A DNA stretch of 64,000 bases from Peromyscus leucopus. Lineage: Eukaryota; Chordata; Mammalia; Rodentia; Cricetidae. The position numbers and the translations under genes were made by a program. This document shows positions 1 through 14,438 of the stretch, piece after piece. Within the stretch, counting starts at the first letter, position 1. Every line of letters starts with the position of its first letter. The DNA lies in NCBI RefSeq assembly GCF_004664715.2, contig NC_051072.1, positions 38,936,142 to 39,000,141 of the forward strand. Direction: 5' to 3'. A model generated the notes under the pieces. That model had not been told where the DNA came from, did no database searches, and saw nothing but the letters and a program-made list of their open reading frames with translations.

Positions 1-914
1 TGGGGTCAATGGGTGTTCTTTCGGTGTACTCTTGCATCAGGCTGATATGTCCTCATCAGGGGAGGTCTGTGTGTGTGATCACGTCCTAACTTTCTGGCAC
101 CACAAGATGCTCAGGCTCTTCTTGTCTATTCCCTGTCCGATTCTCTAGAAGCAGCTATTTCTTGAAGGAATCCCAATTCCTCTTATTGTAATGTGGTATC
201 AGAAATCAGGACATCAGTGCTGGGAGTACTCATGACACTGGGGTATGGGTACTGGTCACTCCTTTTGGCTGGCGATGCAAGGAAATGTTTGTGGTATACC
301 AGATGGCCGTGATATTATAAGGTGGGGTAGAAGGCTATGCTCCGAACATACTTTTTGTACATTAGATCATAATGAGAGGTGGTGTGCCTAGGTTACTCAG
401 AAGAATAAGAGATGCATTTATTTATAGGGAAAACTAGAGAGACTATTCTTTGCTGTGACTTTATGCATTTTTGGCCAGAAAAAGCTCAGAATTTTAGACA
501 TTCCAAAAACAAGCAACAACAACAACAAAAACCTCAAAACAACAACATACAAACCCATGTCAGTTTGTTCGGATCTATTTGTCAGATTACAGAAAGAAAC
601 AAAGGTGAATTCCCTGAAAACAGACATACAAAACAAAGAACTGGCTTTGTAGCTTTGTAAGGGTCATGAGGGAAAAGAAGAGAAAAAGGAAACGTAATTC
701 CCCTGGGTTAGCTCCAGCATCGCCAAGCCACCAGTGGACACATCAGAAGGACGGGAATCAGGATAGCAGGAGACCCCTCCACCCTAATCCACCACCTCCA
801 CACACAAAAAAAGACCAACGATATTCTTTCATGGATAGAAATAAATGATCTAAGATATCAGTCCTGGCAGTGTTCCTGACTCTGTCTCCACCATTCATGA
901 AATCATCCTCGCAG
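1..914. other. Intron, no recognised element
   Basis: AT-rich intronic sequence. The only notable tract is a CAA-rich stretch at about 508-550. No splice-site-bounded conserved frame or clear repeat was seen. Confidence 0.5.
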
Positions 915-1010
915 CTATAGCAGACCAGGAGGCTGAGGCACAGAGGCAAAGTGATCCAATTTATACCAGTAAAAGGCAGAGGCTGAATCCAGCCCAGACA
1001 GATCCAGGGG
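915..1010 (-). repeat. MIR fragment
   Basis: The sequence gaggctgaggcacagaggca followed by an aaggcagaggctgaatccag-like block matches the reverse complement of the MIR core (old mammalian tRNA-derived SINE). Confidence 0.6.
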
Positions 1011-1479
1011 CCACTGTGCCTGCGCAGTGGGCAACTAGGAATTGCAATGGAACTGCTACATTGTTTCAGTTGCTGTAAGATAACAGCACTCAGCGTCCAT
1101 TCCAAGTGAGCAAGAATGTGTGGACCTTGGGCGCAGGTTTTCTCCTTTGTCACACATCAATCATAATGTAGATGGATACAGCTACCTTTGCGTAACATGG
1201 AACATTCTGGTGAGGATTTACCTTTTGAAATTGCTTTGAATGAATCAACATCGAACAGCAGCCATGAAAACACAACGAAAGCACAAAATTTGAGAAACAC
1301 TAACTTAGACGATACTTTCTCACGGCACAGAAATAACACAGTGTACTACACCAGGAGGAATACAATGCTAGATTCTCCTCAACTCGCTTTGTGTGGACAC
1401 ATACAATTTGTGGAGCACCCAGGGTGTGCTCTGCACTATGCTGGACTTTCTGTACATTGTAGCCTATGTTCTCTCTGCT

Positions 1480-1752
1480 TCTTCTTTCTTCCTCCCTCTC
1501 TCTTCCCTCCCTCCATCCCCCTTCTCTCCCTACACCCTTCCCCTAGTGTCTCCTGTATTTCAGGCTGGGCTTGACCTCTCTATGTAGTGGCAGATGACCT
1601 TGAACTACTGTTGCTTCTGTCTACTTCCTGAATGCTAGGATTACAGGCATGTACCCTGCAGCCCAGTTTATGCAGTACAAGGGATTGAACCCAGGGCTTC
1701 ATGACTACTAGGCCGGCACCCTACCAAGTGACCTACATCCCTAGCCCAGCAT
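1480..1752 (-). repeat. B4-type SINE (B1-like plus ID-like halves), inverted
   Basis: A pyrimidine-rich run (to about 1556) is followed by a degenerate inverted B1-like half (ctgggattacaggcatg-like). It ends with an inverted ID-like half (gggattgaacccagggcttc ... ctagccc). This order is that of rodent B4 in reverse. Confidence 0.75.
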
Positions 1753-1779
1753 TTCAATCGTATTTCTCTTCTTGCTACT

Positions 1780-1935
1780 CATGTTTACAAACGAAGACAC
1801 GGAGCTTTGGGAAGGCAAGGCTTGATGCCCAAATTATTAGGTAGGAAACGGCAGTGCTGGAATCTGAAACCAAGCTCCTCTGACGACAAACATCTATGTT
1901 CTTTCCACTCCACAGAGCTGCTGTAAGCACTAATA
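1780..1935 (-). repeat. MIR, inverted
   Basis: The block from gtttacaaacgaagacacgg through gccc-aaattattaggtagg to the gaaaccaagctcctctgac end follows the reversed MIR consensus across most of its length. Confidence 0.7.
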
Positions 1936-2639
1936 GTGTGTGCTCTGGGCCAGGGAATAAATGTCACTCATCTTCCTTACATAGAAAGTTCAGCAAAACA
2001 GTTTTAAAAGCCAAGAATACTAAACAATAACGAAAGAAAACGCTTGGTATTTTCCACAGTGCAAGATCATAAACTCATTATTATGTTAGCTGCTGTGTCC
2101 AATTTAACCAATGTCCTGGTGGACACTGCAGAGTCGTCTGCTCTTTAAGAATACATCTCGGCTCCTCCACCAACTGTTAGTGAAGAAACTGCCTTCCTAT
2201 CACTGATACCCACATGCCACAGAAGCATCAGGTGCTTCAAAGCATTGTCTACCGGTCTTGTTATTTGGGAAAAGAAGTCATATGATCCATCTGTAACTGT
2301 TTTATCTCAGCCAAGCCTTACATTCTGGTTTTTTGTTTTTGTTTTTTTTTTTTTAAAGGAGAAAATAGTTCATAATACTCTGCCACAGAAGCCACCATTT
2401 TCCTGGAAATCAAACTGATAGGTAATAACTGAAAGCATTCTTCTAGTAATGATTAACCTACGGAAACATAAAAGTGGGGGGTGTTTTGTTCAAGTTCACC
2501 AACCCCAAACGCTGATACAAGAACTGAACTGATGATAATGTAGGCTCCCCTCCCCTTTTTGGTCCTTAGCGTCTTGCTAAGTTAAAAATCAAAGACCATA
2601 CTAGTCAATGAAGTGAAACTCTTTGCTGACGTGTTTCTA

Positions 2640-2815
2640 GGCCGGTAGGTAAAGGTACTCATCAGCAAGCCTGCTCATCTGAGTCTGACTCCCAGGACTC
2701 ACATGACGGCAGGGGAAATCACTGCTGCTCGTCCTCTCAGCTCCAAAAGAGTGTGCCCACGTGCACGGACAGATGCACCCGTGTGCATAGACTTCAAACA
2801 TGTGAAACAAGTGTT
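2640..2815 (+). repeat. B3-type (B2-related) SINE
   Basis: A degraded tRNA-like head (gccggtaggtaaaggtact) is followed by gactcccaggactcacatga and a tail rich in cacgtgcac, the layout of rodent B3. Confidence 0.6.
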
Positions 2816-3963
2816 TCTTTTTCGCTACGATCACTTAAAAGCAAGGGAACATTTTTTTTCTAATTGTGATGACATAAACAAGGATTCAAAAGCTTTTATA
2901 CTCACTGTGCGGATCTATATGGAAACTACATAGAAGCTCTCACAGTCGGCCTTTATTGAGTAGTTGGAAGAATAGGACACCAAGCTCAAAACACCAAGAA
3001 GCCAAGTCCCGAGTTTCTATAGCTACAGAAGATCTCTTCTCCTAAAATTTATGTATTTAAGGCATACACATGAACTCTTAGCAATCCTCTTTTCTATGTT
3101 TTAACGTTTAAAGATTTAAAAACTGTCCCTGTTTTTACTCTACAAATGAAAATGCCCTTTCCAACTAACTTAGCGTCCTTCTTAACGGAATTTCAGTCCC
3201 CCTGGGTTATCTTACACTTGTACTGGGCCGGAGTATCTTAAGACTCAGCCACAGCTATGCACATCCATCCCGTCTTCCTTCCTGGAATCCCCGGGGCCGG
3301 AAGAAAACCGTTATCGGCAGTCACAGCAAGGGCTCCCCTGTGCTATGCACACAGAAGACAGCAGGGGGAGCCAGTGGGAAAGTCGCTGGGGAAAAAAAAA
3401 AAAAAAACCAACAACCCTGCTCCAGGCAGCTTCATTTGTATGCCAAGCAGAGAACAGACCAGAAATGGACCAAAAAAAGACAAACTAAGATGCACAAAGA
3501 AGTCTTAACGGTGTGTGCAGAGCTGGCGTGGGTGCCTCTGAAACGAACCACAGGAAAACCTTAAGGATGCTCGAATCCCAACTTCAAGACCGACCTTCAG
3601 TTTTGAAGCCCAGTGGTTTCCAGCGATGCGGAGCTGCCCAAACAGCACCCCCAAAATGTGAAAGCAGAAACAAGTAACAATTTTAGGTTGAGCGCTTCTA
3701 GGGAGATTTCAAAGTGATTTAATTTTTCTCCTACAAATATCACCGCCCTTACATGGGAGACTCACTAAAATGTGCCTTATTAGGTCACGAAAGGCTCGGT
3801 ACAGAGTTCCACAGTGGAGGGCCCGGACCCCTGTCCGGCTCTCCCGCAGACACTCTCCCCTCCTCAATTTACCTCTTTCAGGAGGAGGGGTGGTGACCAG
3901 GAACATCATCAAAGTATTCTGCATTTGAAAGTATTTTAGCCTTGCAAAATCAGTATAGAAGAA
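2816..3963. other. Intron, no recognised element
   Basis: Mixed-composition intron with an A15 run near 3391-3405. Short open frames here lack family resemblance or splice logic. Confidence 0.5.
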
Positions 3964-3971
3964 CAGCAAAT

Positions 3972-4156
3972 TGAGCCGGGCAGTGGTGGCGCACGCCTTT
4001 AATCCCAGCACTCCGGAGGCAGAGCCAGGCAGATCTCTGTGAGTTCGAGGCCAGCCTGGACTACCAAGTGAGTTCCAGGAAAGGCGCAAAGCTACACAGA
4101 GAAACCCTGTCTCGAAAAAACAAAAAACAAAAACAAAAAACAAACAAACAAAAACC
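3972..4156 (+). repeat. B1 SINE, cricetid subtype, with target-site duplication
   Basis: Near-complete B1 (gccgggcagtggtggcgcac ... aaggcgcaaagctacacag ... ccctgtctcg) with an aaacaaac-type tail. The 8-bp duplication cagcaaat flanks it at 3964-3971 and 4157-4164. The right half with aaggcgcaaagc is the form I associate with voles and deer mice. Confidence 0.93.
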
Positions 4157-4406
4157 CAGCAAATAGCCCCAAACTCATATAATATTATGTATGTCCTGAA
4201 GATTAAAAAAAAAGGGGGGGGTCTACATTTTCAGTCACAGTAGAACAGCTAAGGGCCCCATTTGGTCTGGAATTCTAAATATGGATTTTAAGAAAATTAA
4301 AATCCTGAACATCTACATGGAACTTCAAAATGTTCTAGTGGTCTAGGGGCCATAAAAACAGTTACCTTCAAACTACAAAAATCTGTGACACATAAATGCC
4401 AACCAA

Positions 4407-4533
4407 CCTTGCCTTTCTGTTAGGGAGAGTGGGGGATGGGTTGGGGGGAAGCTGGAGGGCACATAATGAGGGAAGAGGGGGATCTTTGATTGGTGTTTGG
4501 AATGAATGAAAATTTTTCTTAATAAAAAAAATA
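4407..4533 (+). mobile_element. 127-bp 5'-truncated L1 3' end with TSD
   Basis: G-rich L1 3' UTR sequence ends in gatctttgattggtgtttgg and an A-rich tail with aataaaa. A 13-bp direct repeat aaatgccaaccaa flanks it at 4394-4406 and 4534-4546, showing insertion by target-primed reverse transcription. Confidence 0.8.
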
Positions 4534-4546
4534 AAATGCCAACCAA

Positions 4547-5392
4547 AAATAAAAAAAAATTACTCTTGGGCAGTAAACTAGTGAAAGCAAGTATTTCAGA
4601 TAAACAGGAGCTCAAGAAAATCTGGCCTCCGACTCTTACATTGACCTTTCAAATTTATTATTATTATTTTTCTATCCAGATTATGCTAAGGAAATTGAAC
4701 CTTCAGAAATGTTAACTTTTTTTTTTTAATTTATTTATTTTTTTTAAGAACTCAGCCAGCAAAGAACAAACTTCTGACTGAACTTCTAGGTCTGTCCACC
4801 TCCAAGCTCTGAGGCCTCACTAAAATTGCTCTCAATTGTAGAAATGAGGTTCCGGGGGCAATCTGTACACATCTTAGGCAGATTAGTGTGCTTATGAGGG
4901 TAAATGCTGTAGATTTAATCACTCAAATTAAATGCCATCTGGAATCTCTTACCCCCACCCCCACCCCCAGTACAAGCATCCCACATGTGTTACAGTCAGC
5001 CTGGCCCTGGCCAAAAAAATTCAACCATATTCCCGTCCCTGTACCATCAACCAGCCTATGTACACTGACAGCAAAGGAGAAAATAAGGCCAGTTGTCTGT
5101 TAGACGTTACTTTACAACTGCTCATTAACTCCAATTTCTTTTCCTGCGCTCTTTTAAATATATGAATTACTTGTTAGCAGGGTTGAGGACCAGGCTTCCC
5201 ACTTTCTACCCCTCAAATCGACGCCCTAATAAATCACTTCTATGAGGAGTTTAAAAATCTTGATTTGTTATTAGTGAATTATTGTGTCTTTTAATATATT
5301 ATGGAAAAAAAATTTTTTAACTTTCACAGAGGAGAAACCTGTCCTGATCTTTTAAGGCAAAAGAGATGAGCTGAATACATTGAAAAAAATAT

Positions 5393-5394
<2 letters not shown>
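4547..5394. other. Intron, low-complexity tracts only
   Basis: Contains A-rich and T-rich tracts (about 4700-4745) and a cccccac run near 4950. No gene or clear transposable element was seen. Confidence 0.45.

Positions 5395-5440
<46 letters not shown>
5395..5440. repeat. (TG)n microsatellite
   Basis: About 22 uninterrupted TG units. Confidence 0.98.
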
Positions 5441-5442
<2 letters not shown>

Positions 5443-6539
5443 CACATATACTAAGCAGCAAGTACTTATCAGACCGATTCACTCTGATTAGTGATGTCTC
5501 AAGGAAGCTGTTCACATTGAACTGAAGGCAGGACGTCACTCAGAGCCCTCAGCTGACAAGTTGTCCTAACCTACTTTATTGCTCGCTAGAAGTGGCCTAC
5601 TCCAGCCCTTGTTTATTAAGCAGAAGGGTGACTTTACAACCTTTACCAGGGACTTTTTCCTTCCTAGGCTAACCTTCTCATCTCAGAAAGACCATGCAAG
5701 TGGAACACTAGTTTAGAAATGAGTGAGTTTAGGCAGGAATGAATAGCTTCGACACTGAAAATCCAAGCAGTAGCTAACTGAGCCAACGTCAGTATAAAAA
5801 GTGTCATGTCCATAATCTATCAACCTTGAGGCTTAAGCGCAGCGGAATGCATTTTGAAAAGTATTTTCTCACTTTACATAAGTCTCACTTCAGCCAAACA
5901 AACCCACCTCTGGCACATCCCGGAGCAGTTAATACAAAGTCTGAAAACCTTTTGTGACTAAGATTAGACAAAGCCCTGTCTAATTTGATGCCTGTAAAAG
6001 AAAGGTATTATTTTGAGCAATTACTAGGATGTAAAGTTTTCAGCTTAAAATACGGACATAAGCCACTTCACAGTTTAAGTCACGATATTGTTTGATCTCA
6101 CATCAATTATTAAACTCAAATGCTGGTATCAACATTAAGAATATGGATTTTTAAGGAAGGTAGCTGCTCAGGTGCATGAAAAGTGTTGTCAAGTCACACT
6201 AAGACACAGGCAAATGCATGCATCTTGGCAAGGGGCTTTCAGACTTTGATCTGCCTTCTGCACCTCCGTACACACAAGAGGAGTGAGAACTCAAGCCTCC
6301 TGAGAATGGCCCCTCTCAGCATTTTAAGACATTGTTCCTACTCAGCACATGTCTTCTGCTTTCTAAAGCAAATTGTTAAAAGAAAATGGTTCATATTTTA
6401 TGAAGTTAAGAATTTGTTAGTCAAATGAGAACAATGGCCCTTAACGCTGCTTGCAGGGAGCTACAGACCCAGTAAGAAAGCAGTCACTGGTCATTCCAAT
6501 GAAGAGCCACGACAAATTTAGAAACAAGGCCCAGATGAC

Positions 6540-6542
<3 letters not shown>
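5441..6542. other. Intron, nothing recognised
   Basis: AT-rich intronic sequence with no repeat or coding signal that I can name. Confidence 0.45.
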
Positions 6543-6593
<51 letters not shown>

Positions 6594-6651
6594 AAGAAGA
6601 AGAAGAAGAAGAAGAAGAAGAAGAAGAAGAAGAAGAAGAAGAAGAAGAAAG
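6543..6651. repeat. Compound (GA)n-(GAA)n microsatellite
   Basis: About 23 GA units change directly to about 20 GAA units, forming a homopurine tract of roughly 110 bp. Reading frames through it give Glu-Arg, poly-Arg or poly-Ser/Leu runs, which explains the long spurious frames on both strands. Confidence 0.98.
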
Positions 6652-8203
<1,552 letters not shown>

Positions 8204-8228
8204 TCAGGCTGGCCAGGATGCTCCAGCT

Positions 8229-8236
8229 TGACGTCG
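8229..8236 (+). promoter_or_regulatory. Candidate cAMP response element (TGACGTCG)
   Basis: Seven of eight bases match the palindromic CRE TGACGTCA. It lies 89 bp upstream of the PDE4D1 ATG inside the CpG island, a plausible CREB site for feedback induction of the short forms by cAMP. It may lie in the 5' UTR rather than upstream of the start site. Confidence 0.5.
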
Positions 8237-9010
8237 CGGGTCGGCCTCCAGGGAGGGGCGCAAAGTGCTGCAGGCCAACTTTTGGCACGGGGACGCGGGC
8301 GGATTCTCAACGGCGCAAGCTCGGGGTTCCCTGCGCTGGGATGCTGCCCGGGGTGGCGCGCTAGGGCAGGAGAGGTAGAGTGGGGAGGACGCTCCGCACA
8401 CCGGCGGGCCGGCGGGCGGGCGAGCGGTCCACGGGTGTCCGCGTCCCGCGGCCGCGGCTCCACGCCGCCTCCCGCCGAGCCCCGCGCGCGAAGCGAATGA
8501 ATCAGCCGCGGCCGCCGTTTCCTGTTTTGTCGCTCAAGTCCGCGGGCGGGCGGGCGCAGCGCCGCTCCATGCTGGCTTTCCGGGAACACTCCCCCTCGCG
8601 CCCCTCGCGGCCCCGCGGCGCTGTCTGGCTCCCCCGCGACTCCTTACGAAAGGATTCCGAATTGCAATCGGCTGCCCGGGTCGCCCGCCCCGCCACCACC
8701 TCGCCGCGGCATCGCCCCGGAGGCAGCCGGGCGCCTCGGCTTTGAAGCGCAGCCCGGGAGGCGCGGCCGTGCCCCGCGCGTGTGTGCGGCGCTTCGGTGG
8801 GGCTGCTCTGCACCAGAGCCGAGGAAAACCCGGCGTGGAGCACCCGCCACCCGCCTCCCCGGGGTCCCCGCGGGGCTCAGGCGGGGCTCGACCGGCCCCC
8901 AGCGCGCAGGCGCGTGCGACCAAGCGCGCACCTGCCCCGCGGGGACCCAGGGCGCACAGCGGAGTCCCAGGCCAGCTCTGCCCCAGCTCAGCCTGCCAGG
9001 CCTGGGCGAA

Positions 9011-10051
9011 AGCAAGGTGACTTAGGACAGACACTACCCTTCCTGAAGGTTGAGGTTTGGGAGTTTCCCCGGGATTTACTTACTTGAAAAGACAGGATTA
9101 TGGGAATAAAATAATTTCAACTAAGGACAAACTGCCAATACCCAGCCAGCCCCTCTAAAATTTAGTGTGCATGTTAACAGACAAACCATAGCATCGTGGG
9201 GTCAGAATGCCTTCGAACTTGGCAACAGGCTGCATTTCACGTTCAGAATCACCTTAAAGGAACAGCAATGTGAAGGAACCACAGGGTAAGATTTACACAT
9301 GCCCTCCTGCCTCAGGGTGTCTCCTCTGCAGAATGCAGGAGAACACCCTGGACTTGGGTCAAGGCAGAAAGTTTGGAAGTCTGTTTCTGCTCACCATAGA
9401 TGAAATAAACATCCAAAGCATTGTGGGGGAAATGGGTTCTGTTGATAAAAGCTGACCTTGGGTACCTTCCCTCAAGGGATCAGGTCCAAAACTGACCAGA
9501 GATACGACTTCAGCGAGAGAAAAGTAGAAACCCCAAGGGTCTAGCCTGCGAAACTGTCAGCAGAAAGGGGCGGGGTCCTCCTTTTCGAAAATCTTCTGAC
9601 TGACAGTATTGTGGGGCAAAGAAACTCTGTCCCCGGGTAGACCCCACTAATGATCAAGCATGGCAAAGAATTTTGTGGGTTGAATGTCAAGATTCTGGGA
9701 TTTCCATTAAATGTGTAAGTTTCAGTAAACTTCCAGATTTGTGGTAGGCTTACTACTTGGCTTGTCGCGATCCAAGATTTTTAAGCCATATGCTCGTCAT
9801 TTTGAGTGTTGTGCGTTCAAACTGGCCTCTTTTTGTGTTTTCCGCCATCATTAATCTCTGTAAATAGACTTTGAGTCAACAGCTGCCCAAAGCTTGCCAG
9901 GTGAGCTGAAATGGAAGGCTGACACTTTTTTTTTTCTTTAACAAAGGAAACAATCTTAAAGATAAATTACAAGGAAAACATTAAATATTTTATCTGTTGA
10001 GTTTTCCCCTGATTATAAAACTGTAAAATAGTACATACATGCTTGTATCTT
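9011..10051. other. Intron flanking the CpG island, nothing recognised
   Basis: CpG density falls sharply after about 9010. Unique-looking sequence follows, with a short T-run near 9927. Confidence 0.45.
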
Positions 10052-10097
<46 letters not shown>

Positions 10098-10103
10098 TAT
10101 ATG
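10052..10103. repeat. (TG)n/(TA)n microsatellite
   Basis: About 18 TG units followed by a tatata tract. Confidence 0.97.
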
Positions 10104-13100
10104 AAAAACATAGAAAGTCCTTTGTAGTCCCACAACCTAAAGATCAGAAGCAATAGTTCAACATTTAAATATACTGGATCCATTCCATATAGTACGCTGA
10201 GCATTCTCTGGACACCGTGGCAGTCCATTTATTATATGGCTCTATTGTCGCTGTTTTCCTTTCTCTACTCTGTAAAACAGGAAATCATTTCTGTCCATAG
10301 TGTGTACATCCAGTGCATTCAGAGGCATAAGCGATTGTGTAGCATCCATCTCCTGTCATCTTTTCAGTTGTCCAAAGCCAGGGGTCCTCTACACATCTCT
10401 AAAGCTTGATGTCTTGTGTCCCTGTTTCCTGCCACCCAGCTCTCTGAAAGCCTGAGTTCCAGGGGACCTCCCAGTACGTGGCAGGCACTCCCTGACCCCA
10501 CCTTTACTGTCTTGATGAACGTTTTCTGAAATCAGAAGTTAGAATTCAGACCTTGGACCTAGCAGGATATGGCTCTATGTATTATGTTTCAGTCTTTATT
10601 TTTTCAAATGTGGAACAGTAATTTCGACAAAGTTTCAAGTTAATGCTTCAAGACATCGTGTACTTAGACCCGGGTTAGCCTGTGAGAGAGTGGTCCAGCA
10701 ACATGGGACGTAATTGGTTTCAGAAGAACCATTCCATATTGAAATCATCGCTTAGCGATTTTGACTATAAGAAATCAAGCAAGATCACATTCATAAGTTC
10801 CAAAATCTCCTACATGCTGTCTATATATTTAGAGAATGAAATTACCCTGAAACATGTACGTATTGGTGAGAGAATATTTACATACCACCGAATAAACAAC
10901 CCCCTTTTGTAAAACCATGGCTGGAATAAAGACCTGTTGGGCTGAGAAATTACTTCTTTTGGACTGAGGCAATGTGACCAGCTCCAGGATTTTAGGGTCA
11001 CTATTAAGTCTTCACTTTCAGGAATTTTAACCCCAACTGTACTAAGACATCGAGTAACTGACCTTTCCATCCCTCCCCGCTGGGTGGGGGGAGACTCAAT
11101 GTGAAGTTGCCAGCTAACCTACAGGAAATTGAGTCACCACACCAAACAACACACCTAAATGTCATCTGCCGTCAGCTGGACCAAAACAGGGAGCCAGTTT
11201 AACGTTGGCCTTTACCAAGAACACATGCAGCATTCATTAACAAAATGCCCCCCAGGGGGTCCTATATGCTGTGACCCTACTTAAAAATATATGAAAACTC
11301 TTCCATTTAACTGTCCGAATGTTGCTGAACTTGAGGAAGTAATGAAAGAAAACACTTCACCCAACACTACTGGCTAAACGCCACATAGACGGGGAAAGGG
11401 CTGGGTCACAGGCAGCTGAGGAATAACATGAGCGTTGGTGTTCTTCAAGGCACCCCTGAACTGTGCAATACCGTGCGTCTGCTTTAACTCCCCTGAGTCT
11501 AAGTACTACTCAATACTTGTGGGACGGCACTTGGCTTCCGTCATAGTAATGTGCGCAAGGGTTCCCCTGACACATGGCCTGACATCTTGCCAAGGGCTCC
11601 GGAGAGGATGCTGAAACAGCAGCTTCCCTTTGAAAGGGAAAAAACGCCGTCAGCTCGGAGCCACGGGAGTTGGCTACAGGCTGAAGCTGTTTTCCTGTGA
11701 AATGTTGGGCCCATTACTCTTACCCACAACTCACTGTGAGGTAAAAAGAGTCACACTACAGGACATGAAGCTTGGAAAATGCTAAGTTTCTTTGTCAATG
11801 TCTGTGGGGGCTAAGGGTCTGTATAGGTCTGCCATCATTCCTAGAGAGGCCTATGGCGACAGAACAAGTCAAAACACAAAGTAATAACACAGGCAAACTT
11901 TGGGTACCACTTGCTACTCTCCTTTAAAAATTCATACAGAATGATCACAGCTGACTCTTTTTTTTTTTAATTAAATACATCAAACAAAACAAACACAACT
12001 TCTAAGAGAAAATGCTCAAACATGCCTTTTTAATGTATTCCAATTTCTCCTCACCCGATCCACACTTCAATGCCCTTTGTCCTAAGGGAAGAATTGATGA
12101 ATGTATGGAGTGGGCAGAGAGAGAAAATAACTTCTGCCCTCCGTGTGAGCTAATCATCATTCCTCGGCTCTGCTACAGGAGAAGATCTGCGCAGGTTACC
12201 ACTAACTTTGGCTGACACAGCCCCCCCCCCTTACGTTTTAACTGATGGAAAGTATATGAAGGCCCTGGATTCTCTTTCAGTGTATATATATATATATATC
12301 AGGTTGAGGCAGAGTGTCGACAGCAAGCTGCTCCCATTTCCTAGGATATTTCTGGCATAGAGTTCTTGTTTTGAAGTATTTTTAAATCATATAAAATACA
12401 TAAACTTTCACTTTGTACTTCAAAGAAACACTCAAAGTAGAGATATGTGTAATATTTTTGAATTCCCCCCATTTCCCCAATAACTACAATTTTTTTTTCT
12501 AGAGCTGCCAAACGCTCTAGTAGAATCTTACAAATGGATTGACTTCTATTAACTTTTAGTCTGCTCAATAGCTCAGCATTTATCTGGCACCATACGATAT
12601 GAACTTTATTAGAGTCTGCAGAAACACAATGAGAGTGTGAATGTGTCCCTTATCCAAGGGAAGACCAGAGTCTTTGACTGAAGACAATTTTAGCACTCCA
12701 TACAGTGGAAAAGGAAGGAAGCTCATGGACTGCGAGACGGTAAAAGAGCCTGTTTAAGTCATATTGGCACACAACCGGGGCAGAGAAGGCTTAGTCCTGA
12801 GGAAAGAAACCCAATGTGGTGATTACTGTAGATTGTCAAAACTACAGGACATTGATGGGGCACACCTTTGTACTAGACTATGAGGACTTTCTAGGGAAGG
12901 AATAACTAAAGAGCTAGGAGCCTTCCTGAGTGTGAATAGCACTAGACCATGAATCGGGACTCCAGACTGAATAAAAAGGGTGAGAAGCAGAGAGGCCCGT
13001 GAGCATCAGCACTCTCCTTTTCTCCAAGAGATGTGATCCACCACAAGGAGAGTCCAGCCCACATGCTCCCGCCTTCATGAACTTCACCACATCTTCTGTA

Positions 13101-13600
13101 TCTACCTGGACTCTGTGTGTTGCCTCTGGTTCGGCCAGGTATCTGGTCACTGTATAGTAAGGAACTAATGCATGGAAGAGAAGGGAAGAAGGCAGGCACC
13201 TGGACCTTCGGACAATAAGATGTGTGAGTGTGCTTAGAGGAAAACGGACTGCCTCAGAGAGCCTTGCTGAGGGAAAGGAGTCTGGAAAAACTTTGGAGAA
13301 ATCTGACACATCAGCAGACACTGGCTATGCAAATCTCAGGGATCAGCAGGTAGGAATGTTAGACTATCTTCAGAAGCAGCAGCTGCTGAGTTACTCAGGG
13401 TACTGTGTGATGTGGCATCTTCTTTTATTTGAGATGGAGAACTCTACTTGTACAACACAAGATTGTGGAGGTAAGGACAGTCAATGAGGATGTTACTTTT
13501 GAAAATATTTATATTACCATAATATTAATCTATAAGATCATTTGCTTCTCTGGTAGTTACTCTAATCTAAGATAATCTCTGCAATAAAATCCTGTAGAAG
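10104..13600. other. Intron, mostly unrecognised
   Basis: Contains a C10 run near 12221-12230 and a (TA)n tract at 12283-12299. No clear SINE, LINE or exon was identified in about 3.5 kb, making this one of the more repeat-poor parts of the window. Confidence 0.45.
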
Positions 13601-13748
13601 CAGCCAGGATGGTAGCACAAGCCTTTACTCCCAGGAATAGGGAGGCAGAGGCAGGTGGATCTCTGAGAGTTCAAGGCCATTTCAGTCTACAAAGTGAGTT
13701 CTAGCCAGTCAGGGTCATACATGACACCCTGTCTCAAAAAACAAAACA
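13601..13748 (+). repeat. B1 SINE (diverged)
   Basis: From gccaggatggtagcacaagcc through ggaggcagaggcaggtggat to acaccctgtctcaaaa and an aaacaaaac tail. Several indels show it is older than the next two B1 copies. Confidence 0.85.
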
Positions 13749-13924
13749 AAGTCCTATACAGGCATGTGGTTCTCCCTTTGTTAGACATGAATAGGACTTG
13801 CCCAGTATGACTCCAGGAGGGTACAGGTCTCCTCTCCTTAAAAAACTATCTCTCAAGTTATTTCTTCTATATAGTAAAGTAAAAGATAACCTGATTGAGG
13901 AAAGGGAGGGGGAGAGTGAAACAG

Positions 13925-13930
<6 letters not shown>

Positions 13931-13988
<58 letters not shown>
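13931..13988. repeat. (GA)n microsatellite
   Basis: About 29 uninterrupted GA units, source of spurious Arg-Glu and Ser-Leu frames. Confidence 0.98.
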
Positions 13989-13991
<3 letters not shown>

Positions 13992-14064
13992 ACTGAGATT
14001 TGGCTTATGAGGTAAATGCATACTATAAAATTTCCCTCCCTCCTGTCTTCAAGAAAGTGATTGA

Positions 14065-14232
14065 GCAGGGTGGTGGGCGGTGGGTGGTGCACACCTTTAA
14101 TCCCAGCACTCAGGAGGCAGAGGCAGGTGGATCTCTGTGAGTTCGGGGCCAGCCTGGTCTACAGAGTAAGATCCAGGACAGGCACCAAAACTACACAGAG
14201 AAACCCTGTCTCAAAAAACCAAAGGGGGAAAA
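14065..14232 (+). repeat. B1 SINE, hamster-like subtype, with TSD
   Basis: Near full-length B1 with the aggcaccaaaactacacag right half and A-rich tail. An 11-bp duplication aaagtgattga flanks it at 14054-14064 and 14233-14243. Confidence 0.93.
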
Positions 14233-14438
14233 AAAGTGATTGAAGTCATTTAATGCTGAATTGCTTTAATTCATTGAAGAGACTAAACTTGACACCAGTT
14301 TGTCCCAAGTACAAATGTCTGCCGGAAAGGAGACTGCAAGAGAGAAAAGGCAGCAATGTTCTCACCCCCAGTGTGATAAGGGGTGGGCTTCTAAGGAGTG
14401 AGAGTGGACGCCAGTTGTGTTTAGAAATCTGGGTTAGA

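Noticed and set aside
13734..14092. Ser-Leu and Arg-Glu repeat frames
   Set aside because: Artefacts of the (GA)n tract at 13931-13988.
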